Assembly (NCBI RefSeq): GCF_000143415.4
Contig: NW_003314261.1
Location: 2,302,904-2,366,903 of the forward strand
Reading direction: 5' to 3'
DNA from: Selaginella moellendorffii
Taxonomy: Eukaryota; Streptophyta; Lycopodiopsida; Selaginellales; Selaginellaceae
DNA: 64,000 nt
The notes under the pieces: generated by a model
Seen by the model: only the letters and a program-made list of their open reading frames with translations
What the model was told of the DNA's origin: nothing
Databases searched by the model: none
Translations under genes and position numbers: made by a program
In this document: piece by piece, positions 41,299 through 53,750 of the stretch
Layout of the letters: every line of letters begins with the position of its first letter
Numbering within the stretch: the first letter of the stretch is position 1

Positions 41299-44200
41299 AC
41301 TCCACCACCCATAGACGAAGTTCGATGTCCTCATCGAACGGTAAACCCTTTCATAAAGTAACACCCACACGTGTTACCATTTCCATCCTTGGCACCTAGC
41401 CAATCTTTGTCTATGGTTTGACATCAAAGGCTCACCATGCCTTGTCCATCTTTTAAGGAGCATAGTCTCTCCAACTTAGAGACTGATTGGACCACATGTA
41501 ATGGTTCTCTCCTTTTATTGGTTTAGTTCTCGCTAAACCTCTTAGAGACCCTTCTCTAAGTCAATCCCACTACTCCTTCTCAAGTAGTCTCAATTTCCAT
41601 CGATATAACCTTTGCACTTTGGAACTTTGAATTTTGACTTCTTGGAGTCAATTTCCTAGGTGTCTCCGACACCTTGCCTTGCACCTTTTGTGCAACTCCA
41701 CTTCCCATCCTAGGAAGTTCTCTACTCGAGGGCACCATCATCCTCTCTTCTATTTCGTGCCAAAGTTCCAGTTATCATACTTTGTGCTAGGGCTGTTCAT
41801 GGCCCTATCATTTGGCTACCTTACCACTCCCTCCCTTGGAGCTTCCACTTTCGCCAAATCGGAGCATTTCGGAATCCCTCCTTGGAAACACACTTCCTTT
41901 CCCGCAACTTGTTAGCGTCCAACACATTAGTGTTCCTCGCCTAACTTTGTCACTTGGATTCCTTCCAAGGGATTCCACGGCCCTATCTTGGCCACTCATC
42001 TTTTGCTCCTATCCGTTGATTGTTGCACCAAGCAACATTGAATCTCTACCTCCCTCCTTGAGGTATTGTTTCGGTTCCATAGCAAAGACTCCTCTTTGCC
42101 AAGTCCAGAGGATGTTCACCCCTAGTACGTCTCTTTAGCATCTTCTGCTATGGGCTCTATCCACGGCCCAACTTCGTGACCCTCCCATGGGTCTCTTATA
42201 GAGACTACTTTCCTCGGACTCACTATGCCATCGCACAGACATAGTTTATTTCCCTTAGGTGCTCTTCCCACTTGGTTATCACGACCAAGCCACACCACCT
42301 TAAACAGTTCAATTTCAACATTTTGAACCAGGAACTTCATTCCTTAGCCAACCAAGGACCTTGTCCTTATCTGGCCATAAGATCACCTAGTGATCTCACC
42401 TTGGCACCTTAACAGATTTGCCAAGAGGTACTTGGTTTTCTAGACCTCCAAGTTGTTGACTATAACCCCGGGGGCATCCCCCACACTTGGCGGTGCACCC
42501 AAGCTAGCCCTTACGGCCAAGGGTTCATAGCAACTGAGATTAGGTGTCCCCATCTCACTCACCACGACCTTGGTGCCACTTGCACCAAAGTGTTCAAGTT
42601 AGATATGCTGAGCTTTCACACTAAGCAATCTAACCGTGCATCACGACTCCGAGGCATCCCTCGCTTGGCGGTGTGCCCAAACCAGTCTCCCGACTGAGAG
42701 TCCATGACCACCAAAATATGAGTGTCCTCATATTCCAAACCATCACCACGCCCTAGTGATTTGGGACTCGAACCCAAGCACTAGAGGGTCGGGACTCGAA
42801 CCCAACCTCCGTATATGCATCTACGGACGGCATCACCCAAGATGCCTGGCGTGACTCCCCACACCGGTGCACCAACCTATTTTTAAAGCGCGCTACAGAT
42901 CACAGCTTAGGAACCTAGTTCCTCCACACTGCCAAGTCCTCTCACTTGACATGCCTGTGATCATGCATGGACTCCTCCGTGCTCGGCCCCATGGCCCACC
43001 CTTTTTGAAGTTATCACCTTCAACTAGGGTCTTTGTTCCCCCGACGTGCCAATCTCACTTGGCAAGTCCTCCGACCATTGTAACATGGTTCCTGCATAAG
43101 CGTGAAAGTCCTTGACCATCGACTTTCGTTCAAAGCCCTCTCTTTGAACACTCGGGAACTACTTCCCTAACCTTGATAACCTTGCCTCATGGCAAGCTTC
43201 AAGACCACGCTTCTGTTGCGCCACTCTGATTTCGCGCGTTCCATGAACCATTTACACTTGGCCTTTCTAGGTACTACGCTACCTAGAATCGTCTTTGGGA
43301 ACCTTGAAGGAACTCTGTCCCTCAGCTTGCTAAGGCCTCCCCTTTCGCAAGCTTTATAGTTGCCATATAGTCTAACATGGACAATTCCATATTTTAGACT
43401 CTCCATGGCATCACGGTTGTTAGCAACAACACCCTCGAGCACCCTCTTGATTCTCCACTCCCAACTTTCATAACCACTGTTGGATATGCCCTTTGATTTC
43501 TATGGTTCAATTCCATCCCAATACTACTTGCTTTTGGCTTCACACCTTTCCTTCGGTCATTCTCCTCCAGACCAAGAGGATAGCTTTGCACTTTCTATCA
43601 TGCTTTAGCAAGTATTCTTAGGGATGAACCTACCCAATAGCCTAGGGAGTGGTTCCTCAATCCGGGTATGCTCACCTTATAATCCCACACTGGGATTACA
43701 TTGTTGCTTATGGGCCTTTACATGCCCATCACTAGCCTTGCCAAAATTCCATTTTTGGCTTTGTCCAATTCGGGTAGACAGTCCTCTCCTGTCTCCGCAA
43801 CCTTGGACATTTGGATAGCACCTTCTATCCATCATTCGCTAGAGACTTAATCCCTTGGGCTTTATCCATTGCCCTCGCGACATCAAACACCACCTTCTGG
43901 TGTTCTAGAGTGTCCGGGTGTCCCAATGATGGCTTTTTTGACAATGAGTATTTCCTTTTATGACATTGACTTACTATATTGCAACATAAGCAACTTATCC
44001 CCCGTAAGGGTATATCCAACTTCCTTATGCTATTAAGAAGTCTTGGGTAGCTACCTTCTACCCGTTTAACCAGTTATTTTGCACCTCTTGCTTAGTTGCC
44101 TCATAGTTGTCAAGTCCTACAACTCATTGCTTGGTGCTTTCACACCTCCATCATTATCTGGGTCACCACACTCCAACTGCATGCTCTGCAGCTTAGGCTA

Positions 44201-45348
44201 TGCTATTCCCATTTCCATTGGGATTCCTTTGGCAAGGGGTTCTCATGAACCCACCAACATAGCCTCAAAGTATCACACCTTGGCACATTTGGTGTCTCCA
44301 CACCATCGGCTCCACGAGCCTACCTCTATGACATTTCCCCTTCGTGTCTAAGTCTTTGCCAAGACCAACACCGCTCTTTCTCATGCCAACCATCCGTTAG
44401 CACTGCACCATAGAGGTCACACACAACTTTATGTCAGAGTTGTTTTCTTCTGGGAACACCTTTCCCATAACTTTAGCATGGCATATTTTGCCATTGATGA
44501 GATACCCTCTGTTCTCATCCTTGGATCCTATGATCCCCCCCCATCCTTTGTGGGGTACAACACACCTCAGTCCAAATGTTTCCATCAGTCCTTTTAGGAC
44601 CATCCGTTGACTCTACTTGAGTCATCTAGCAATTTTGGACTTGGTTAATCCACAGACCCGTAAGGTCCTACTTGTGAGGCACTAGCTCACTGGAATACAC
44701 TTCTTGCATTCCTGTCCTACTCAAAAGGACTATTTTCACAAGTGTTACTCCGACACTTGATTTTGTTCTCTGGGGGCAACCTTTGCCCCTTAGGACTACT
44801 TGTCCATGTGATGAGAATACCAACTCATCCACTCAATACACCCCCAACTCCTTGGGTTGTTCCAGCATTTATTAGAGGTAGCCCCGGCTACCATTTCAAG
44901 GACTTGAGTCCTCTTCCGTATTTGACCTTCCACGGTCATTACCTTTGGTCTCACATTCATGAGCACCAACCTCAGCTACATGAGGATAATCTTGTGACTC
45001 CTTTATTGTTTTGGAGTCTCTATCTTTCCCATGATCCCAACTTTAGTTGTTTACCACAACAACCTTAGCCAATTTGCTGAGACAAATGCTCATCCGGATC
45101 ACATCCTCAACTCAATGAGGAAAACCTTGCACTGTTCCCAAGATCCCAAAGTCGTTCCATTATTGGCACTTTTCTATCCACCACCTCGTCTACAAGTTCA
45201 CACATGAACTGTAATGGAGAGCCATGTCTTCCCAACTTGCTACTCCTCAACGATAGACCCACTCCTTGGACCTTCCGATGCCAACACTAGTGGTGATATA
45301 ATTGAGCACCAATAAAAGTCGGACTAAGGAACAGCTCCGATACCAAGT
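41299..45348 (-). other. Non-coding interior of element C
   Basis: This is 4 kb with only short open frames on the minus strand, the longest at 43167-43442 and 44397-44603; I recognise no domain in any. At 42440-42870 the minus strand matches the element A 3' region (48340-48590), including GACTCCCCACA, repeated GGTTCGAGTCCC and GGGGATGCCCC. I see no gene here. Confidence 0.75.
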
Positions 45349-47215
45349 TGTAAGCGACTAAATTTTCCATTCTACTTTAGTCACTTAACCACACCTTCGA
45401 CCACTTGGAGGCGTCTCACTCACAACCTCCTTAGCCCAATTCAGGACTTGGGACTTGCTAGCCCCGAGAATGGCATCCTTGCCACTCAACACTTGCACAT
45501 GGTCCAAGTGCTCCACGTGTCCGGTCCCAAGACCGACACCCAAAGGTACCACTGACATCTCGGCCCGTTACGCTACGGCCATGCCCACTCACTTTTGCTG
45601 CACTAGTGGTCCAACACCACTTGCATCACCATCCCATCTCTCCAAGACTGGGCCATGTGTCCACGAGTGGTCATCCTAGATCCACTCCTTAGCATCCTTA
45701 GGATGCCCACAGACCTGGGAAATCACCTTCCCCAAAGTCCCTTTGTCAGTTCCTACCAGGTCCCTTTCTGCCCTTGGCTGTGTTGGCCAACACTGCCACT
45801 GGATCGAGGCCCACAGGCCCGACCACTAAGTCCCATGGTCCTTTGGGACTTCCTCACCACACGACTGTGTCCCTGGTCACTACCCCAGAGGACTGCTCCT
45901 CTTCCTTTCCACAGTCTAGGCCTTTGGGACAACATTTCGGAACACCGTGGCCTTACGCGAGCCACCTGGGTACTCTCCCCGCCTTTCGCCTTTAGGTGCT
46001 CTAGCCATGGGCTTAGAGCGAGGTTCCGTTGAGCCACACCTGGTATCCAAGTAGGTAGTGCCACCCACACTTGGACTGGGAGCATCGGCCAGTCGATCTC
46101 CCGGGGGAACTAGAGCCGGCTCTTGAACACTTCACCAAGCTACCCCGCTTGTCGGTCCGTGTTCACTCTAGTCTTGGACTTCCCAGTGGGCAGCTCATCA
46201 CCCAACACTGGGTCCGGCCTTCCTGGGCCAAACTGGCCTTTCCTGGCCAAACTGGCTCCACTGCAGTCCTCCCCCTACTATACTTTTGGGGCTCACCAAA
46301 CCCCCCAGGGTCTGGGAGACGAACGCTTTGGGCTTTCACCCTCTCAGGCTCTGGACTCGGGCTCGGACTCGGACTCGGACTCGGACTCGGACTCGGACTC
46401 GGACTCGGACTCGGATTCGGACTCGGACTCGGGCTCGGCCTCGGCCTCGGTCTCGGTCTCGGTCCCGATCTCGGTCTCGGTCTCGGTCTCGGTCCCGGTC
46501 TCGGTCCCGGTCTCGGTCTCGACTTCGGACTCCATCTCGGACTCCATCTCGGACTCCATTTCGAGTCCATCTCGGGTCCACCTCAAACTCCATCTCGGGT
46601 CCATCTCGGACTCCACTTCGGACTCCAACTCGGGTCCATCTCGGGTCCACCTCGGACTCCATCTCGGACTCCATCTCGGACTCCATCTCGGACTCCACTT
46701 CGGACTCCAACTCGGGTCCATCTTGGGTCCACCTCGGACTCCACTTCGGACTCCAACTCGGGTCCATCTCGGACTCCACTTTGGACTCCAACTCGAGTCC
46801 ATCTCGGACTCCACTTCGGACTCCAACTCGGGTCCATCTCGGACTCCACTTCGGACTCCAACTCGAGTCCATCTCGGACTCCACTTCGGACTCCAACTCG
46901 GGTCCATCTCGGACTCCACTTCGGACTCCAACTCGAGTCCATCTCGGACTCCACTTCGGACTCCAACTCGAGTCCATCTCGGACACTCCCACGTGTCATG
47001 TGTTGGTCCTTTTGGGTCCCTTTTTGGAGCCTCGCCTTTTGCTCGCTTCGTGCTCGTTCCTCGAGCACTTCGTTGGGAGTTCCACTCCCGCTCTTGACTT
47101 TTCAAGTCGGAGCTTTTGGTCCAAACGTGTTACGCTCGTTTGGCTCTCGCTTCGGCCACTACCATGTGGCGCCCTTCCGGCTCCACTTTGGGGCCTAGGG
47201 ATTTTATGTCTCACA
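45349..47215 (-). repeat. Element C LTR (right in window)
   Basis: It is nearly identical to 39419-41298; the main difference is in the hexamer array (46350-46985). It ends GTCTCACA, followed by CCACC. Confidence 0.92.
46350..46985. repeat. GGACTC hexamer minisatellite in the right C LTR
   Basis: It has the same unit types as 40420-41065, but there are more GGACTCCAACTC units and fewer GGACTCCATCTC units. The arrays have changed since insertion while the flanks have not. Confidence 0.93.
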
Positions 47216-48250
47216 CCACCACAATGGAAGTGGATGCAGAAGGTGTGGCGAAGCTGTTCTTCGAATAAGTGGTTTGAGTGTGGGGAAGGCCAGAAGAGCT
47301 TATCTCAGATCGAGATAAAATCTTCACTAGTAGGTTCTGAAAAACTCTCTTGAAATAGTATTGCACCAAGTTGAAATTCAGCACATCCTATCACCCACTT
47401 CTTGACAAACAGACAAATGAAAAGGGTGAATAGGCAGCTGGGGGATTATTTGCAATGCTATGTCTCAGGAGACCAGACCGATTGGGTAAGTCATTTGGGA
47501 CTTGCAGAAATGTGCTATAACAACTCACCACACTTGAGTATCAGGGTGAGTCCATGGGAAGTCATCAATGGGCGAGCTATTGAAGGTCATGTGGAACTCG
47601 GCATGACTGAATATCATGGAGAGTTACTCGCAGTGGAGGCATTCACGGAGGAAAGACTCAACATTTGGAATTTAGTGAAGGATTCCTTGGAACAGACTCA
47701 ACAAAGGCAGACCAAGTATGCAAACCAAAAGCACCAAGACGTGGAGTTCCAACTTGGGGAGAAGGTGTGGCTGAACACCAAGAACCTAAGGTTACCAAGT
47801 GGGATCAGTCAGAAGCTGACCCAAAGGTAAAAATGCATGTATTCCTGGAAATGAACTGATCTGGAGTCCCTTGAGCAGGTTTGTGAGGCCTTACGAGATT
47901 GAGGCACAAATTGGATAGGTGGTTTACCACCTCCAACTTCCTCGAGAGATGGGGAAGATACACTTGTGTTCCATGTGAACTTACTCAAGCCGTATTTTGA
48001 GGATCTGCTTCGCAAGGACCAAATGAGATCTTTACCTAAGGTTATCCAAGGGGAAGAAGAATACGAAGTCGAGGCCATTCTCAATGTGCGCAAGAGCAAG
48101 TGACAAGGATGTGAGGTGAGGGAGTTCCATGTGAAGTGGAAAGGATTTCCACACTACGAAGTAACATGGGAATTGGAGGAAAACCTAATGAACATGTGGG
48201 ATCTAGTGGAGGAATTTTTGCAACGTAGAACTTTATGTATTTATGCAAAA
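47216..48250 (+). pseudogene. Element A integrase end and chromodomain
   Basis: The integrase core continues (EVDAEGVAKLFFE, then degenerate DRD and HP-type motifs). The C-terminal part is at 47402-47830 (VNRQLGDYLQCYVSG, WVSHLGLAEMCYNNSPHLS, KVWLNTKNLRLPSG). The chromodomain is at about 48050-48240: EEEYEVEAILNVRKSK, then REFHVKWKGFPHYEVTWE and ENLMNMWDLVEEFL. Stops and a frame change interrupt it. The chromodomain places A with the chromoviruses, whose integrases target chromatin. Confidence 0.87.
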
Positions 48251-48656
48251 TTCAATAAAAAACTCTATTTTGAGAAATTGAGCAATGTCATATGTTGGGA
48301 CCCAAATGCGCGCCAAAGGTAAGCTAATTAGCATGGGTTAACTAAGTTGACCAGGCGTAGGGAACTACACCTGACTCCCCACAGGGATGTCGAATCCATA
48401 GACATATTCTACAGAGTTGGGTTCGAGTCCCCTAGTAAAGCAAGGTTGGGTTCAAGTCCCAACCCCATACTAGGGTTTGGTGAGGTGAGGGGTATAGGGA
48501 CACTTATATTCTATTGTCATGGGCTCTTGGCTAGGGAGGCTAATTTAGGCACACCGCTAAGTGGGGAGATGCCCCTGGAGACATAAGCAACAAGTCATAG
48601 GATTAAAAAAGAGATGTTTGATGTGAGTATTGAACTTCTTCTATGGGTGGTGGAAT
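48251..48656 (+). other. Element A 3' untranslated module and purine tract
   Basis: It includes GACTCCCCACAGGGATGTC, two GGGTTCGAGTCCC/GGGTTCAAGTCCC segments and GGGGAGATGCCCC. It ends in the purine tract ATGGGTGGTGGAAT before the LTR. The segment is shared with element C. The GGTTCGAGTCC strings match a tRNA B-box, but no tRNA fold or A-box is evident. Confidence 0.7.
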
Positions 48657-49361
48657 TGTAAGGAACTAACTCCCCGAGGTGTCATAGGCTAAAGGATCCC
48701 TGAAAACACAACCAAAATAAAAAAAAATTCATCTGATAGGACTGAGTCTGAGATCAAGTCCAAGACCAACTCTGAAACTGAGTCCAAGATCGGGAAGTGC
48801 TCAAGAGCAGCTCCCACTCCCAGAAGGGAAATAGACTATGATGCTCCTGGCTCATATGGAGTGGTGCCCCACTTGAGTACCTTATGGCTCATTGGTCCTC
48901 ACCCTTCCTAGGGGCTTGGGCCTTTCCCTCGGGATAAAAGTGGGGGAGTAGGGGTACCCATACCAGGGCGTTAGGCCGTAATGTTTCCCCCCAGCGTCCC
49001 GAAGCAAGTGTTGCACCCAAAGTTTGGGGTTTAGAGAGTCCCATGATCAAATCTTATTGTACCAAAGGATGTTAGGAACCTAGAGGTTTAGTGTGCTTGG
49101 CGGCTCGTGCCTGTGAGGAGTGTAGCCAAACCTTAAGTCCAATGTAACTCAAGGAGGGGGATTGGAAGAGATTGGGAATCCATAGATGGATGGTTAATGC
49201 TCCATTGCTCATGCAGTGAGTAGTTGAAACTATAGGACCAAGTAAAAGTTAGTAGAATAGGCGAGAACCTTGGAAAGGGAATTTAGCTAAGGTCAAAGTG
49301 GTGTTGGTTAGATAGACAAGGTAAACTGGCAAATTGGAAAAAAAAAAATTTATGGCTTACA
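48657..49361 (+). repeat. Element A right LTR
   Basis: It runs TGTAAGGAACT to GGCTTACA. TSD ATATG follows at 49362-49366. Confidence 0.85.
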
Positions 49362-49366
49362 ATATG

Positions 49367-52300
49367 ATGGAATGAAATGTTTCATTTGCACAAGTTTGCG
49401 TTTGGGCTTGTGAGAGAGGCATATTAACAATTCAAAATTACACTTTGAGTTGGCAAGATTAATGTTAACCTATTAGTGGTTCCATAAGTTGTTCCATGTA
49501 CTATAGGTAAAAGTAAACCTCCCTTAGGTTTGTTATAAGTGGAAAATAAACTAGTCTATAGCGATTTAGCACAGCACTAGTGAATCCTTCCTAGGCATGA
49601 TTATAAGTGGATCAATCAAGACTGTAGGGATTAGTCTAATGGTTCAAGTAATCATTACTGTGCTCTCTTATAAACTTTTCTTAGATTGAACTAAAGGCAA
49701 TGCTAACGCAAGTTTGAGGTTTGATCAAAGATGAGACCAAAAAGAAAGTTGTCAGGGATGAAGGATCAAACATGTAAATCATTTTCTTTACTAGTAAAGA
49801 TGATTTGCAATGAAGTGTGATTCATTGCTAGTGTTTATATTATGCAATTGAGAGTCCCTACTTTGATGCATGCTGGAAATGATAGTCTTATAAGTGGTGA
49901 GTTGTGGAATGGATAACAATGAAGCATTAAACCATTTTATCTAGGCTTACTATTGAAGATTGAATTGCAATGCTCAATTCTTTTCTAGGGAACCTTGCTA
50001 TTGCTTTTTGAGTAGCTTAGTGTTGGATTAGTTTTGAGTTTGGTCGGAAAAAGAGTGACATGAACTTGTCTATATTGTGAATAAAGTTAATGGTCTTCGG
50101 TGTTGTAAATCTCTATCAATGGGGTATGACATTTATGTTGCATTCTATCAAATTGAGTTGGCACTTAATATTCACATAAACTTTGAAGTAATGATATGGG
50201 CATTGCTTGTGGTGTTGCTCAATTGATGATCAAGTCAATGTGACTTCCGTATCATATTCATGTGAAAGTGAGTAATATGGTTACGAAGTTTCTTAGTCAA
50301 ACGATGATCAACCCCAAAATAGTTGATAGTGAAGCTAATCTACTTGCACATAGCAGTATTGCAGTAACTTTGACTAGATTCTAATAATGATCCATTATGC
50401 TAAACTTAAATTGATACTTTATTTCTTTAAAGGTTTGCCTATTGAGGTGTTGGAAAGGGTTATACCATTCACTTGCTATGACTTGTTGGTTATCTGTTAG
50501 CACTTGTGTAAATTGTTGAATGGAGAAAATGTGTAATTGAGGCATTGACATCGCTAGCACTTATGTTAATGAAAGTGGCATTGTTGTTTCGACTAATAAG
50601 GAATTTTCTTTAGAACTTGATTTTCTATATCATTTTTTTTGTTAGTGTTTTAGCTTCATATTGGATTTTAAAGGTGATTGAAGAAGAGTGTTAGTGCAAT
50701 GTGGATATCTGAAAATATGGTCTTCATGATCAAACCTTAAATGTTCATTTTGCATTTTGGCAGATGTCAATGTTGAATGTCGGATATATGGGTAAAGATG
50801 TTCAATGCTTAAACATACTATTGGGTCATGAAAGTTTGTGTTGAGGTGAACTTATATGAAGTTGTTAGTAGGAGGAAGTTTGTTGAGGCTTAAAAGTTTG
50901 TATTCTTAGACTGAGAGTGATTCTTTTTCTAGGTTGGAAAATTTTCCATAAATTTTCTTAGGTTTTTCCAATGGTTGATCTATTGATCACTTTGCTCGAA
51001 AACCATTCTATTTTTGTAAGTTAGTACAAACTAGTGAAGGGGTTAGAATTCACTTTGATTAGCCTAAACCTTAGTAAATAATTTATATAATGCAACCAAA
51101 AAGGGATGTTAACCTTTGAGGCTAAGGCAATTAAGTTGGATAAAATTTAGAGTTGGTGTAGAAAAGTGGCTATTGTGCTTTTCTAAGAAGGGTGACCCTT
51201 GTGACTTTCTTCTATAATGTTATGTTAAGTGGTAAATTGTCACCTTGCATTTTATTAAACTCTATGAGAGTAATAAGCTCTCACTAATCTTGACTTGGTC
51301 TTGGTAGCCTTATGTCTTGGCTGAGTATAGTGATATCCAACTTAGTTGTTTGAGGTTGAGATGTTTGTACTATTATTTTGTCTATAAGGAGGTTTATATG
51401 GCTCGAAAGAAGAAAATGTGTAAGCTCTCTTATTGGCCTTCAACATTAGACAATAATCATCCTTCATACTGATATGAGTTCATCTCATGGTCTTCACTTT
51501 AGTTTCGACTAAGTGTTGATCATGCATAGCTCTTTAAGGCATATTTAGAGCTATTAGCTATATGTGTTGGTGAGTTTATTGCAATTCAATTGGATTCGAG
51601 TGGTCATTTAGTTTATGCTTATCCATGTTCTTATATCTCATATCTGAGGTATTATGTTCATGTTGGACAAGTATATGACTCAATAACGTAAGTTTAGTGT
51701 TTGGGTCTTATGAAGGCAAGTTGAAGAGCAATTGTTAGTTGCTTAGCAACTAGTAATTGCTTATAAATTTTGTTGAGGACTATTGACACTTGCTTTACTC
51801 AATGAAGATTTATCAGTGATGGGCTTGTTTACTAGATGGTGTTGTGGAGGATTGTGTCGTTAGACTTACATGGTTTTTCCATATTGATATATCAACTTTA
51901 TCTTTGTTAATATCATTTGGTTGCACTTAGTTCGTAGTGTTGGATTTCATTGAGTTTTGGATGTGGTGATTCACTCCTTGATAAAGTGTTATTTGTAACT
52001 GAGTTTTGCTGAATGATTGGTCTCATATACTGATTAAAGTATTTTTGACTTTAGTTAGCTTAATTGCTAGAAAGTTTTGGGAATTCACTCTTGCTTTCTT
52101 TTAGTTTTGTTTTGGTGTTGGTGACAATGAAGTGATGCCTTGTCGTTGATATTATTGTTATTGTGATTCAAGTAAAGTGAGATGTCTCTCTGTAGAATTG
52201 ATATTGAGTTTCATTAGTCTCGATAAAGATAATATTGATAATTTGGTTGTAACTTTGTGTTATTAACATTTATACATTTGCTAGTTAGCAACTGTATTAA

Positions 52301-53750
52301 CGTTCAAATTAACTGAGTGGCAAATTTGAGTTAGCTGTGTTCTAAGATAAGATTGTTGAGTAGATGTTGAGTTTTGAGTTTTTTCTTGAAAAGTGATTTA
52401 GTCATAGACTATATTGACTTTATGAGAAAAAGAGTTAGTGATTGATATTGAAGATGTTGAGTCCTTGTTGAATTTGAGTTAAAGATAAATCAATCATTGA
52501 TAACTTTTCTTGTGCTTGTTATGAAGTGAGTTACATCTTGCTATAGATTGATTCATAGAGGATCGTTTGGTGATCCCTTATTGAGCATACTTTTGAATTG
52601 ATGCAAACATACTCTTTGCATTATAAAGTTTAGCTTTTGGATGTGTTGAGAAAGATATTATGGGTTGTACCATGATTTCTTCTTTAGCATTGCAATTAGT
52701 TATGTGAGACTTGTGATCATTGTTCGGCAAGATTTAGCTATAAGTTTTTTTGAGTTTTTGGTTTTTTAAGTTTTATGCTCATTGTTCCATTTGTTAGAAG
52801 TTGTTAGAGAAGGCATTTTGGCTTATTATCTTCAATATTGAAATTAATATTTGCATCTGGCAATCATTGGTGATGATTAACTATCATCTAGAATAGTTAA
52901 TTATCCTTGTTAAAGATACTGCTAAATTATTGTTGGCATTGAATGATTTGCCATTTTTCATGATGATAGATTATTTTTTTAAAATGATTATGTATCTTTT
53001 TATTGATAGGATAATTGATAATCTATCATGATAGTTAGTTGTTCTGTTTGATGGCTTTTGCCTTTTCACATTATCACATATTCTTTGTGGTTTGCTTTGG
53101 ATTGGTTTCTTGGGTTTGAGACATTGGTAGGATGTTGCTGATGCTTACTTAAGCAATTTGAGTTTTTTTGAATTGTTGACCAAGATGTATTCAGATTAGC
53201 TGGTGTGATAGTTGGCATGAATGAGTATTTATTGATCTTGCCACATTCATTTTGTTCTGTTGGCTATTGCTTAAATTAGTTTTGATAGATTAGAATGTTA
53301 TTTTCTTTGGGTAATACATTCATGAGCATTTTGTTTATCTGTCAATGATACTTTGTGTTCTTTTAGTTATCTTTTGTAAGTTTTTTGGTATAATGTCTAC
53401 AATCTTTAGTAGTTAAGTTTTATCATTGAGTTTTCTTAATGATACACTTACTATTAAATTTTATTGGATAGTGAATCTTATGTTTTTCAACTATAGTGAT
53501 CTTGGTGGTTCCTATACTTTAATACTAGTTTATCAGATGATAACTTACTTAGAATACTTTTATTTCTAATCTAAGATTTTTTTCTGATAATTAAGTCTTT
53601 AAGATATCACTACCGATGTTTCTCTAGTCCAGTGAAACTGATCAATGGCATTGTGATCAATACAACAGAATCTAGTGAGCTTTGTTATTTTTGAAAAAGG
53701 ACTAACATTGTGATGGTTCTTTAGGCATGTGTTGCATTCTAGCAAATCCA
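49367..53750. other. 4.4-kb gene-less region with strong T-over-A and low-C composition
   Basis: No open frame of 60 codons or more is present on either strand, and I see no repeat boundary. On the plus strand T is roughly 40-45% and C about 10% in the lines I sampled, with abundant GTTG, TTGAG and TTTG words. It lies where the gag region of element F should be, but I see no gag motif. It may be heavily decayed F sequence or an unrelated insert. Confidence 0.6.

Larger units (their letters stand above)
39419..47215 (-). mobile_element. Non-autonomous LTR retrotransposon C (LARD-like, 7.8 kb)
   Basis: It has two LTRs of 1,880 and 1,867 bp, perfect CCACC TSDs and a 4.05-kb interior without recognisable gag or pol. 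Orientation is minus: the primer site (TTGGTATCGGAGC, complement at about 45334-45347) abuts the right-hand LTR, and the purine tract ATGGGTGGTGGAG abuts the left-hand LTR. The LTRs are almost identical outside the repeat array, so insertion is recent. The purine tract, primer site and a 3' module match element A, which implies mobilisation by A-type enzymes. Confidence 0.9.
782..49361 (+). mobile_element. Ty3/gypsy chromovirus A, split by four nested insertions
   Basis: After the inserted elements are removed, the order is LTR, PBS, gag with zinc knuckle, protease, reverse transcriptase, RNase H, integrase, chromodomain, PPT and LTR, which is standard for a plant chromovirus. The insertions are a LINE at 1382, element B at 22405, the DNA transposon at 28060 and element C at 39419. 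Each rejoins the A sequence exactly once one TSD copy is dropped. The flanking TSD is ATACG/ATATG. The coding regions carry many stops, and the protease active site is altered, so the copy is dead. Confidence 0.85.

Noticed and set aside
40141-41361. Long open frames (over 250 codons on both strands) of Ser-Asp, Arg-Thr and Gly-Leu repeats, also at 46071-47353
   Set aside because: They arise from a stop-free hexamer minisatellite inside the LTRs of element C and appear in nearly all frames at once.
48397-48480. A tRNA gene
   Set aside because: Only B-box-like strings are present; no A-box or cloverleaf could be drawn.
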